Assembly: GCA_041389525.1 (NCBI GenBank) | Contig: JAWKRR010000027.1 | Coordinates: forward strand, 29,941 to 93,940 | From: JACKFB01 sp041389525 | GTDB taxonomy: Bacteria > Myxococcota_A > UBA9042 > PHBI01 > JACKFB01 | Direction of reading: 5' to 3' | DNA: 64,000 nucleotides | In this document: piece after piece, positions 49,543-58,681 of the stretch | Layout: every line of letters begins with the position of its first letter | How positions within the stretch are numbered: position 1 is the stretch's first letter | Notes under the pieces: generated by a model | The model's input: only the letters and a program-made list of their open reading frames with translations | Database searches by the model: none | What the model was told of the DNA's origin: nothing | Translations under genes and position numbers: made by a program

Positions 49543-51611
49543 GCGCGGAGGCCGGCTTCGGCGGCGAGATAGCGTTGTAGATCCTCGCGAATTGCGGCGA
49601 GCACGGCGGGGCCGGCGCCCTCGTAGCGGTAGAGCGGCACGCCCGTGCGGCCGACGATCCACAGGGTCGGGAGCACCTCGATGGTGCCAAGCGGGGAGGC
49701 GCCGCGCAGCACGGGCTCGGGGACGCGGTAGACCGGCGCGGGGAGCGGCTCGGCCCACACGCGGGGCGGAGCGCCGATGGCGTGCTCGGCGTCGATGGCG
49801 AGGAAGTCGAGGGTCTCGCCGGTCTTCGCGAGCTCGGCGGCGAGGGCGACGATGCCGGGGGCGAGGTCGTGGCAAGGCGCGCAGGTCTCGCTGGCGAACA
49901 TGATCGCGGTGAGGCGGCCGGCGTGGGAGTCGAGGGAGACGGTGCGCTCGGACTCGTCCAACGCGGCGAAGCGCAGCCCGTAGAGGGGCCGCGCGGGCGC
50001 GGGTGCGGGTGCGGGTGCGGGCGCCGCGGGGGCAGTGGCCACAGGGGCCGCCGGGCTCGCTGCGATCGACGGCGGGGGCGGCCGGGGAGGGCGGGGGCGG
50101 GCGGCCAGCACCCGGCGCGCGTCGAGCTTGGCGATCTCGTCGGGGTCGAGCTTGTAGATGTCCGGGTAGCGCACGAGGCGGCCGTCCGGGGCCACGCTGA
50201 GGGTCTGATAGACCAGATGCACGTCGACCCGCGGATCGGGGCGGAAGCTGCGGGTGGTGGCGGCGGCCATGGCCCGGTTGAACTCGGCCCGGCTCTCGCC
50301 CTCCAAGACCCACTCGGCCAGGGTCGTCGCGGACTGCAGCCGCACGCAGCCGTGCGACACGCTGCGGCGCGCGCTCTTGAACTGATCGGCGTTCGGGGTG
50401 TCGTGCAGGTAGACGCCGCCGGTGGCCACGAGGCTGAACTTCACGCGGCCAAGTGGGTTGTCCGGGCCAGCCGCCTGGGTCACCTTCCAGTCGCCGCGCG
50501 AGTTGATATCCACGGTGTAGCCGCGCGCGCGCAGGGCGTCGGGCTCCCCCTCCACCGACGGCTGCATCTCGTCCTCGACGATCCTGCGGGGCACGCGCCA
50601 CGACGGGTGGGCGGTGACCTTGTTGACGCGGCTGGAGAGCATCGGCGTCTGGTTGTCCGCGTCCGCGCGGCCCACGCTGACAGGCATCGTCAAGGTGGCC
50701 GCGCCGTCGCGCTCGGCGGTGAGCCGCTGGGCGTTGATGTGCACGATGATCTGGCGCGGCGAGTCGACGCGGAACTCGATGTCGCGCCAGCGGGCCAGCG
50801 CCAGCAGCACGGCCTCGGCGCCGCCCGCGAAGGGGTCGTTCAGGCGGGCGCGAGTCAGCTCATCCAGCCAGACGGTGACTGGCAGATCGTGGTCTTTTTG
50901 CCACGCCCAGAGCGCGCGCTTGAGCCGCCCGTCGAAGTAGTTGACGAGGCGGCCAGTGACCTCCGGGTCGCCGTAGCCCTCGAGGAGGAGGCGCTCGCGC
51001 AGCAGGCCCACCTCGGGCGCGGTGACGCCGACCTTCACGCGGTAGGTGGTGCGCGGAACCTTGGGCGGGGTGGCCGCCAGCAGGTCGCGCTCGGTGGCGA
51101 GGACGTGCATGAGCGCGACGTAGCGGCGGTGGCGGGGGACGAGCGCTTCGAGGGCGGGGCCCAGCGGACGGGTGGCGAGCAGCTCGCGGAGGCGCGCGCC
51201 GTGGCGTTGGCGGCGCGGGGCGAAGACCAGCGCGAGGCGGCGGGCGAGCGCGTGCCAGGCGCGGTCGTCGTCGTCGTTGGCGGGCACGGTGATGGGGGCG
51301 ACGCCGTGGGCAGGCAGGCTGTCGGCGATGGTGGCGAGGGTGTGGCGGTCCAGGGCGGACAAGGGGGCGGGGCCGTCGGGCGCGGCGCTGGCGGGGTCCT
51401 CTTCGGGTTCAGGGGCTTCGGCGCCCGCGGTGGGGGCGTCCTCGCCGTCCTCGTCCTCGTCGTCGGCGTCATCGGGCGCCGCCGCGGCGGGAGTCGGCGG
51501 CGCGGGGTCCAGGGCGCGCGCGGCGGTCGGCGCGAGCAGCGACAGCCCCCAGAGGAGGAGGGCCGGGGCCAGGCGGGCGGCCACGGAGAGCGGCGGCAGG
51601 CGCCGAATCAT
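49491..51611 (-). CDS. L,D-transpeptidase fused to a C-terminal thioredoxin domain
   Basis: A 706-residue exported protein. Signal peptide 1-34; then an acidic disordered stretch; a helical region; a peptidoglycan-binding-like segment (LNDPFAGGAEAVLLAL nearby); an YkuD L,D-transpeptidase domain of the YcbB/LdtD type with HDTPNADQF and SHGCVR (419-424, catalytic Cys422); an Ala/Pro linker (about 505-541); and a thioredoxin-like domain with CAPC (Cys577-Cys580) and the cis-Pro in EVLPTLWIVG. The first enzyme makes 3-3 cross-links in peptidoglycan or attaches proteins; the second could keep Cys422 reduced. The ATG at 51611 overlaps the quinone oxidoreductase stop by four bases. Confidence 0.88.
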   Translation of the reverse strand: MIRRLPPLSVAARLAPALLLWGLSLLAPTAARALDPAPPTPAAAAPDDADDEDEDGEDAPTAGAEAPEPEEDPASAAPDGPAPLSALDRHTLATIADSLPAHGVAPITVPANDDDDRAWHALARRLALVFAPRRQRHGARLRELLATRPLGPALEALVPRHRRYVALMHVLATERDLLAATPPKVPRTTYRVKVGVTAPEVGLLRERLLLEGYGDPEVTGRLVNYFDGRLKRALWAWQKDHDLPVTVWLDELTRARLNDPFAGGAEAVLLALARWRDIEFRVDSPRQIIVHINAQRLTAERDGAATLTMPVSVGRADADNQTPMLSSRVNKVTAHPSWRVPRRIVEDEMQPSVEGEPDALRARGYTVDINSRGDWKVTQAAGPDNPLGRVKFSLVATGGVYLHDTPNADQFKSARRSVSHGCVRLQSATTLAEWVLEGESRAEFNRAMAAATTRSFRPDPRVDVHLVYQTLSVAPDGRLVRYPDIYKLDPDEIAKLDARRVLAARPRPPRPPPPSIAASPAAPVATAPAAPAPAPAPAPARPLYGLRFAALDESERTVSLDSHAGRLTAIMFASETCAPCHDLAPGIVALAAELAKTGETLDFLAIDAEHAIGAPPRVWAEPLPAPVYRVPEPVLRGASPLGTIEVLPTLWIVGRTGVPLYRYEGAGPAVLAAIREDLQRYLAAEAGLRAQGAARSSDDASSKSTP

Positions 51612-52597
51612 CGATGCTCCAGCACGATCTTTCCGAAGCTGGCGTTGGCTTCGAGGTCTCGGTGGGCTTGGGCGACGTCGGCCCAGGGCAGCACGCGGTC
51701 CACCACGGGCTTCAGGCGCGGGCCGCTGCCCTCGAAGAGCGGCACCAGGCGGTCCTCGACGGCGCGCGCCAGGGCGATCTTCTCTTCGATCCCGCGGCTG
51801 CGCAGCACGGTGCCGACGATGCGGAGGCGGTTGCGCAGCAGGCGCGCCAGGGAGAGCTGGGCCTCGACCCCACCCATGAGGCCGACCAGCACGACGGTCC
51901 CCGTCGGCCGCAGACACTCGAGCATCGCGCTGAGCCCGGGCCCGCCCACCAGGTCCACGGCCACCGCGGCGCCCGCCCCGCCGGTCGCGTCACGCACCGC
52001 CGCCGGCAGCGCCGCCGAGTCGCCTTCCACCGCGACGTCGAGCCCCAGACCCCGCGCCAACCCAAGCTTGGTCGCCGTGCGGCTGGACCCGATGCTGCGC
52101 GCGCCGAAGGCCCGCGCGATCTGAACTGCCGCAGTCCCCACGCCGCTGCCCACCGCGTTGATCACCAGCCACTGCCCGCTGGCCAGCCCGCCCTGAAGCA
52201 CCGCCGCGTCGAAGGCCGTGGCGAAGGCCTCGGGGATGGCCGCCGCCTCGGTGAGCGCCAGGCCCACCGGCGCGCGCATGGCCTCGCGCTCGTGGATGAC
52301 CAGCCGCTCGGCCGCCGCCCCGCCGCCGACGATGCCCATGACCCGGTCGCCGACCGCGAACCGACTGACCGCGGCGCCGATCGCGCTGACGGTGCCTGCG
52401 AACTCGAGCCCCGGGATGTCCGCGGGCGATCCAGGGGGGGCCGGGTACAGCCCACGCCGCTGCAGCAGGTCGGCGCGGTTGAGCGCCGAGGCCGCCACGT
52501 CCACCAGCAGGTCGAAGGGCCCGGGCTCAGGCTCGGGGACATCTCGCAGTGCGAGCACCTCGGGCCCGCCCCGTTCGGTGATGACTACCGCGCGCAC
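51608..52597 (-). CDS. NAD(P)H-quinone oxidoreductase (zinc-free MDR family)
   Basis: A 329-residue medium-chain reductase of the quinone oxidoreductase/PIG3 group. N-terminal RAVVITERGGPEVLAL, substrate half NRADLLQRRGLYPAPPGSP and NADPH-binding AVGSGVGTAAVQIAR are typical; the zinc ligands of alcohol dehydrogenases are absent. It reduces quinones or enones with NADPH in the cytoplasm. The GTG at 52597 is chosen because GGGAGG lies six bases upstream; a TTG at 52603 is too close to it. It is in the middle of a dsbD - oxidoreductase - L,D-transpeptidase set on the minus strand. Confidence 0.9.
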   Translation of the reverse strand: MRAVVITERGGPEVLALRDVPEPEPGPFDLLVDVAASALNRADLLQRRGLYPAPPGSPADIPGLEFAGTVSAIGAAVSRFAVGDRVMGIVGGGAAAERLVIHEREAMRAPVGLALTEAAAIPEAFATAFDAAVLQGGLASGQWLVINAVGSGVGTAAVQIARAFGARSIGSSRTATKLGLARGLGLDVAVEGDSAALPAAVRDATGGAGAAVAVDLVGGPGLSAMLECLRPTGTVVLVGLMGGVEAQLSLARLLRNRLRIVGTVLRSRGIEEKIALARAVEDRLVPLFEGSGPRLKPVVDRVLPWADVAQAHRDLEANASFGKIVLEHR

Positions 52598-52612
52598 ACT
52601 CAACCTCCCCGC

Positions 52613-52655
52613 TACGCGCTCGCTGCGTTGCGGCGCGCGCGGACCCTAGCGCGTA
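52613..52655. repeat. 8-base inverted repeat in front of the oxidoreductase gene
   Basis: TACGCGCT (52613-52620) and AGCGCGTA (52648-52655) are exact inverted arms with 27 bases between. The left arm is directly upstream of the ribosome-binding site of the oxidoreductase gene. It could end the dsbD transcript or control the following genes. Confidence 0.35.
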
Positions 52656-52696
52656 ACGCCCGTCGAGGGGAGCAGTATCCGCTTGCGCCAGCTCGC

Positions 52697-55009
52697 TCAG
52701 GTCGGGCAGTCGGCACCCTGCGTCGGCCCGGCCTTCTTGAGCCCCTCGAGCAGCGAGGACTCGGTCAGCACGTCGGGCAGCAGCACCGGCTCGTGGGGTC
52801 GGCCGGCCGGCAAGATCAGGTACATCGGGACGCCGGGCCGCTTGAAGCGCTCGAGCCAGCGCGTGATCTGCGGGTCCTCTTTGGTGTAGTCGGCGCGCAC
52901 CGAGGTCACGCAGCCCTGGGCCAGCGCGCCCTTGATCTTCGCGGTGTCGATGACCGTGCGCTCGTAGACTTTGCAGGTCACGCACCAGTCCGCGGTGAAG
53001 TCGATGAAGACCGTCTGGCCCTCGCCGGACAGGGCCTCCACGTCCACGGTCGCGAAGTCGTGCCACGCGATGTCGTCGGCCTCCGCCGGAGGCTGCCGCA
53101 AGAACCCGAAGGCGCCGCCGACGGTGATGACCGCGGCCACGACCAGCGCGGCCATCCGCGTGCGCTGCGGAAACCCGTAGCCGCCCCAGTGCCCGTAGAT
53201 CCAGGCGGCGAAGGCGAGCACGGTCAAGAACGCGAGGTAGTGCGTCATCGCCTCGCGATCCCACTGCCCCGCGAGCACGTCCACCAGCCAGACGGTGGTC
53301 GCCATGAGCAGGAAGCCCATGGCCTTCTTGAAGGTGCCCATCCAGGGGCCGGGCTTCGGGAGGTGGCGCGCCCACGCCGGGATGGCGGCGAGGACCAGGA
53401 AGGGCAGGGCGAGGCCGAAGCCGATGGTCAGCAAGAAGCCCATCAGGATGGCGGCGGGCTGGGCCAGCGCGAAGCCGAGGGCCGGGGCCAAGAACGGCGC
53501 GGTGCACGGCGTGGCGAGCAGCGTGGCCAACACGCCGTTCATGAACGAGCCGGTGTAGCCGTGGTGGTGGGCGGTCTTGGCGTCCAGAGCGCCAGCCCCG
53601 GGCATCTGGACCTCGAAGACGCCGAAGAGCGAGAGGCCGAACGCGAAGACGAGCGCGCCCATGCCGGCGACGAAGGCGGGCTCCTGGAACTGAAAGCCCC
53701 AGCCGACCGCCTCGCCCGACGCCTTGGCCGCGATGAGGATGGCGCCCAAGATCGCGAAGGACACGAGGATACCGGCCGTGTAGGCGACCCCGTGGTACCA
53801 GATGGTGCGGCGCTCCTCCTCGGCCTGCTGCACCAGCCCCAGGACCTTGATCGAGAGGACCGGGAGCACGCAGGGCATGATGTTTAGGATGAGGCCGCCG
53901 AGCAGCGCGAAGAGCAGCATGGTCAGGAGGGTCGGGCCGCTGGTGGAGGGGGGCGGGCCGACCGGCGCGGCGGCCAGCGTGGCGGGCGGCGGGTCGCCCG
54001 GCTGGGCTGCCGCGGTCGCGAAGAGCGAGCTCTGGACGGCCTGACCGACCTCGCCGACGGGGAGGCGCGGGATCGGCATCGAGAACTCCCACGCCACGGG
54101 CTGGCCGCCCCGCTTGGCGCGCAGGACCGCGCCCAGGCGGTCGCCGGTCCGCGCCGGGTCCGTCGAAGCCGCGCCGGCCACGCGCACCAGCAGCCCGCCC
54201 GGGGGGACGTTGGGCCCCGCGGTCTCGGTCAGCACGCTGGTGGTGTCCAGGCCGTCCGCAGGCGCGGGGAAGACGTCGACCGTCGTCAGCGGGCGCCCGT
54301 CGACGCTGTCGATGACGAACACGGCCTCGAAGGACTCACCGGGCGCCACGCCGGTGCGCGATAGCTCGCCGCGCACGCGCACGTCGGGAGGCAACGCCAC
54401 CGGGACCGTGGCCGCGGCCGCCTCGATCTTCGGCGCGTCCTCACTGGCCCGCGCCTCGCCCTGCACCGGCAGCGTCAGGGTCAGCGCCGCCTCACCGGGG
54501 ATGCAGTTCTCGGCGCACACGAGCCACTGGGCGTGCGCGGTCACGCTCACCCGCTCGCCCTCAAGCAGGCCCTCGGGCACCCGGACGTCGGAGAAGACCA
54601 AGAGGTGGTCGGAGTATCCGTAGCTCACCAGCCCGTTTTTGCTCTCGATTCGGTGCGGCACCGGCCAGTGCACCTCGCCAAAGGCGAAGCCGTCCGGGCC
54701 CTCCATGCGCAGCTCGGTCGGCAGGCCCACGTCGCCTGGGTAGATCCAGTACATGTGCCAGTCGCGGGCGATGGTGAACTCGACGCCGACTCGGACCGTG
54801 CTGCCCGGGACGAGCGCCGCGGCGTCGCTGACCAGCCGCGCCGTCACGCGCGGGGTCTGCTTCTGCGAGCCGTCGGCGGCTGGGGCAGCGGCTGCGGCGC
54901 CGGCCGCGGCGGAGTCGTCGGTGAGGGCCAGGGCAGCCTGCGGCGTGCACAGCGCCAGGGTCAGGCCGACGATCAGCCATCGTTTCGCTCGAGTCATCTT
55001 GGACGTCAT
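52697..55009 (-). CDS. dsbD: DsbD-type thiol:disulfide interchange protein
   Basis: A 770-residue inner-membrane electron carrier that passes electrons from cytoplasmic thioredoxin to periplasmic thiol proteins. Signal peptide 1-29; DsbD N-terminal (DsbDalpha/ScsB-like) domain with the redox pair in CAENCIPGEA; eight membrane segments (about 365-640) with the transport Cys in NIMPCVLPVLSIKVLG and LATPCTAPFLAPALG; and a C-terminal thioredoxin with FTADWCVTCKVYE. All six expected redox Cys are present. The ATG at 55009 has GAGG just upstream. Likely clients in this window are the thioredoxin domain of the L,D-transpeptidase and the three-domain DsbA-like lipoprotein. Confidence 0.93.
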   Translation of the reverse strand: MTSKMTRAKRWLIVGLTLALCTPQAALALTDDSAAAGAAAAAPAADGSQKQTPRVTARLVSDAAALVPGSTVRVGVEFTIARDWHMYWIYPGDVGLPTELRMEGPDGFAFGEVHWPVPHRIESKNGLVSYGYSDHLLVFSDVRVPEGLLEGERVSVTAHAQWLVCAENCIPGEAALTLTLPVQGEARASEDAPKIEAAAATVPVALPPDVRVRGELSRTGVAPGESFEAVFVIDSVDGRPLTTVDVFPAPADGLDTTSVLTETAGPNVPPGGLLVRVAGAASTDPARTGDRLGAVLRAKRGGQPVAWEFSMPIPRLPVGEVGQAVQSSLFATAAAQPGDPPPATLAAAPVGPPPSTSGPTLLTMLLFALLGGLILNIMPCVLPVLSIKVLGLVQQAEEERRTIWYHGVAYTAGILVSFAILGAILIAAKASGEAVGWGFQFQEPAFVAGMGALVFAFGLSLFGVFEVQMPGAGALDAKTAHHHGYTGSFMNGVLATLLATPCTAPFLAPALGFALAQPAAILMGFLLTIGFGLALPFLVLAAIPAWARHLPKPGPWMGTFKKAMGFLLMATTVWLVDVLAGQWDREAMTHYLAFLTVLAFAAWIYGHWGGYGFPQRTRMAALVVAAVITVGGAFGFLRQPPAEADDIAWHDFATVDVEALSGEGQTVFIDFTADWCVTCKVYERTVIDTAKIKGALAQGCVTSVRADYTKEDPQITRWLERFKRPGVPMYLILPAGRPHEPVLLPDVLTESSLLEGLKKAGPTQGADCPT

Positions 55010-55102
55010 GGGGCCTCGCGGTCGCGTCAGGCTGTGGATACGGTCAGAGGGCCGCTCGGGTTACCGGCGCGCCCCGATTCGTAGAGTCGGTCCGCGGCGC
55101 GG

Positions 55103-56350
<1,248 letters not shown>

Positions 56351-56352
56351 GG

Positions 56353-57189
56353 TCAGCGGCTCCGTTGGCGGAGCACCACCGCCAGGTCCTGCTCGCGCTT
56401 GAGCAAGGTCCCCAGAAAGGGCAGCTCCGTGCGCAGCCGGTCGGGGTTCACGCCCGTGGCCACCAGCGCCCCGATCCAGTCGATGAGCTCGCTGGTGCTC
56501 GGACGCTTCCTCAGCCCCTCGACCCCGCGCAGCCGGAAAAACGCCGTCAGCGCGACCTCGAGCAGGTCCTGCCCCAGGTTCGGGAAGTGCACCTGCACGA
56601 TCTCGGTCATCAGCGCGCGGTCGGGGAACGCGATGTAGTGGAAGACGGCGCGGCGCAGGAACGCGTCCGGCAGCTCCTTCTCGCTGTTGGAGGTGATGAT
56701 GACGACGGGCCGCTCCTTCGCCGCGATCCCGTCGCCGGTCTCGGGGATCGTGAAGCTCATCTGGTCCAGCTCGTGGAGCAGGTCGTTGGGGAACTCCACG
56801 TCCGCCTTGTCTATTTCGTCGATGAGCAGCACCACGCGCTTTTCGGCCGCGAACGACTCGCCCAGCGGCCCCATCCGAATGTACTGCCGGATATCATTGA
56901 CATCTTTGTCCTGAAATCGACTGTCGTAGAGGCGCTGCACCGTGTCGTACACGTAGAGGCCGTCCTTGGCCTTGGTCGTCGACTTCACATGCCAGGTGAG
57001 CAGCGGCATCCCGAGGCCCGCCGCGACCGAACGCGCCAGCAGCGTCTTCCCGGTGCCGGGTTCGCCCTTGATGAGGAGAGGGCGGCCGAGGCGCACCGCG
57101 ACGTCGACGATGCGCCGAAGCTCGTCGGAGGCGATGTAGTCGTCGGTGCCTTGCCAGGTCTCGGTCTTCTGCGTGGGCGTCGTCGTCAC
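56353..57189 (-). CDS. MoxR family AAA+ ATPase
   Basis: A 278-residue AAA+ ATPase. Walker A is GEPGTGKTLL, Walker B is VVLLIDEIDKAD, and the TSNSEKELPDAFLRR segment holds sensor 1 and the arginine finger. MoxR ATPases act as chaperones with VWA proteins. The GTG at 57189 is preferred because GGAG lies eight bases upstream; an ATG at 57210 is the alternative. The next gene (CoxE-like) follows within two bases; a TPR lipoprotein gene lies 92 bases upstream on the same strand. Confidence 0.92.
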   Translation of the reverse strand: MTTTPTQKTETWQGTDDYIASDELRRIVDVAVRLGRPLLIKGEPGTGKTLLARSVAAGLGMPLLTWHVKSTTKAKDGLYVYDTVQRLYDSRFQDKDVNDIRQYIRMGPLGESFAAEKRVVLLIDEIDKADVEFPNDLLHELDQMSFTIPETGDGIAAKERPVVIITSNSEKELPDAFLRRAVFHYIAFPDRALMTEIVQVHFPNLGQDLLEVALTAFFRLRGVEGLRKRPSTSELIDWIGALVATGVNPDRLRTELPFLGTLLKREQDLAVVLRQRSR

Positions 57190-57281
57190 GGAGTTCTCTC
57201 CCCGGGTCATGGGTGCCCGGACGGTATCAGCGGCGCGCCGGCCAACGCACATATTTTGAGTCGGGCGGCCGGCGGCTGGCC

Positions 57282-58610
57282 TCAGGGAACCTCGATGGGA
57301 TCAAGCTGTTCGGGCGACCGCTTCGGCGCGTCCGGGTCGCTCTGCACGCGGGCGAAGGCCAGCCAACTCTGCACCTCGCGAATCGCCCGCGCCGAGCGCG
57401 CCTCTCGCAGCGCGTCCTCGAACCACCCGATCGACTCGCGAAGCTGGCTGGCGTGCGCGTAGAGCTTGCCGACGTCGTAGGCCGGCCACCACCGCGTCGA
57501 GCGCGGCCACGTCCAGCGGTCCAGGTGCGCCGCGGCCTGCGTGAAGGCCTCCACGGCGTCCTGCCGCCGGTCGAGCTCCAGCAGCAGGTGCCCCATCCGC
57601 CACGCCGTCATCGGCACCGGCACCTCGGTCAGCGCCCGCTTGAAATACCGCAGCGCCCCCTCCTGGTCGCCCCGCGCCTCCGCCATCACCCCCGCGTTGT
57701 GCAGCACCGCCGGGTCGTCCGCCCCCAGCGCCAACGCGTTGCGCACCGCCCGCTCGGCCGCGTCCAGGTCGCCCGCGTGGTGCTCGATGGACGCCAGCAG
57801 GTTGAGGCGCCGCCGCCGCGCGTGCCGGTCACCGCCGGTCAGCTCCAGCGCCCGCCGCGCCGCCTGCGCCGCCTGCGCCTGCTCCCCTTGCTCGTCCAGC
57901 GCGTCCGCCAGCCGCTCCCACGTGCCCGACTGCGCCCCCAGCCCCAGCGCCGCCGCCCGCCGAAACGCGTCGACCGCCTGGCCCCAGTGCTCGTTGATCA
58001 TGGCCGCCTCGCCCAGCACCCGCCACGCCACGCCAAGATCGGGCAGCTTCTCCACCGCCAGCCTCGCCCGATCCATCGATTCGCCAGCTTCCATCAGGGC
58101 GATCGCCAAACGCGCGCTCAGCAACCACGAGGCTCCGATGGTCTCGGGGCGCTCGCGATACTCGGCGATCTTCATCTCGATGCGCTGCTCGATACCCGCC
58201 CGCTCTTCGCCGTGCCCCGCCACCGCCATCGTGCGCAGCGCACCCAGCGCCGCCGAGGTGCGGTCGGGCGCAAGCTCCATCGCGCGCAGGTACTGCTCTC
58301 GCGCCCGATCGAACCGCCCCGAGTAGATCGCCGCGTCGCCCTCGATCATCGCCCGGTCGTAGTCGGACAGCTCGCGCGGCGCCACCTCCGGCTCCAGCCG
58401 TCCCTCCTCCTCGCGCGGTCGCCGTCGCGAGCTCGCCGCGCCCGCCCCCTCGCCCGCCGCGTCCCCCACGGCAGGCGCGCCCACGTCGCCTCCCTGAGGC
58501 GTCGACCGGCAGCCGCCACACGCCGCGAACCCGCCAGCCGCGACGAGCGCGACGAGGGCGACGAGGGCGGCGCGGTGACACTGCAACGCTACAGCGGGGC
58601 GGGCGAGCAT
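57282..58610 (-). CDS. tetratricopeptide-repeat lipoprotein
   Basis: A 442-residue predicted lipoprotein with signal peptide ending AAGGFAAC (lipidated Cys about 31; Cys 34 is near). A Pro/Arg/Glu linker (about 40-80) leads into 8-10 TPR-like helical hairpins (YSGRFDRAREQYLRAMELAP; EHWGQAVDAFRRAAALGLG; RGDQEGALRYFKRALTEVP). TPR arrays bind proteins. It precedes moxR/coxE on the same strand and so may present clients to that pair outside the membrane, which is inference. TATCGT lies eight bases before the ATG at 58610. Confidence 0.85.
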   Translation of the reverse strand: MLARPAVALQCHRAALVALVALVAAGGFAACGGCRSTPQGGDVGAPAVGDAAGEGAGAASSRRRPREEEGRLEPEVAPRELSDYDRAMIEGDAAIYSGRFDRAREQYLRAMELAPDRTSAALGALRTMAVAGHGEERAGIEQRIEMKIAEYRERPETIGASWLLSARLAIALMEAGESMDRARLAVEKLPDLGVAWRVLGEAAMINEHWGQAVDAFRRAAALGLGAQSGTWERLADALDEQGEQAQAAQAARRALELTGGDRHARRRRLNLLASIEHHAGDLDAAERAVRNALALGADDPAVLHNAGVMAEARGDQEGALRYFKRALTEVPVPMTAWRMGHLLLELDRRQDAVEAFTQAAAHLDRWTWPRSTRWWPAYDVGKLYAHASQLRESIGWFEDALREARSARAIREVQSWLAFARVQSDPDAPKRSPEQLDPIEVP

Positions 58611-58681
58611 GGCCGTGGACGATAGCAGCGGCAGCCCGCCTGGGCTACGCTCGCCCCCGTTGGAACTTACGGGAGCGAACG

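Noticed and set aside
49782..53887. two plus frames of 780 and 757 codons
   Set aside because: Antisense of the L,D-transpeptidase, oxidoreductase and dsbD genes.
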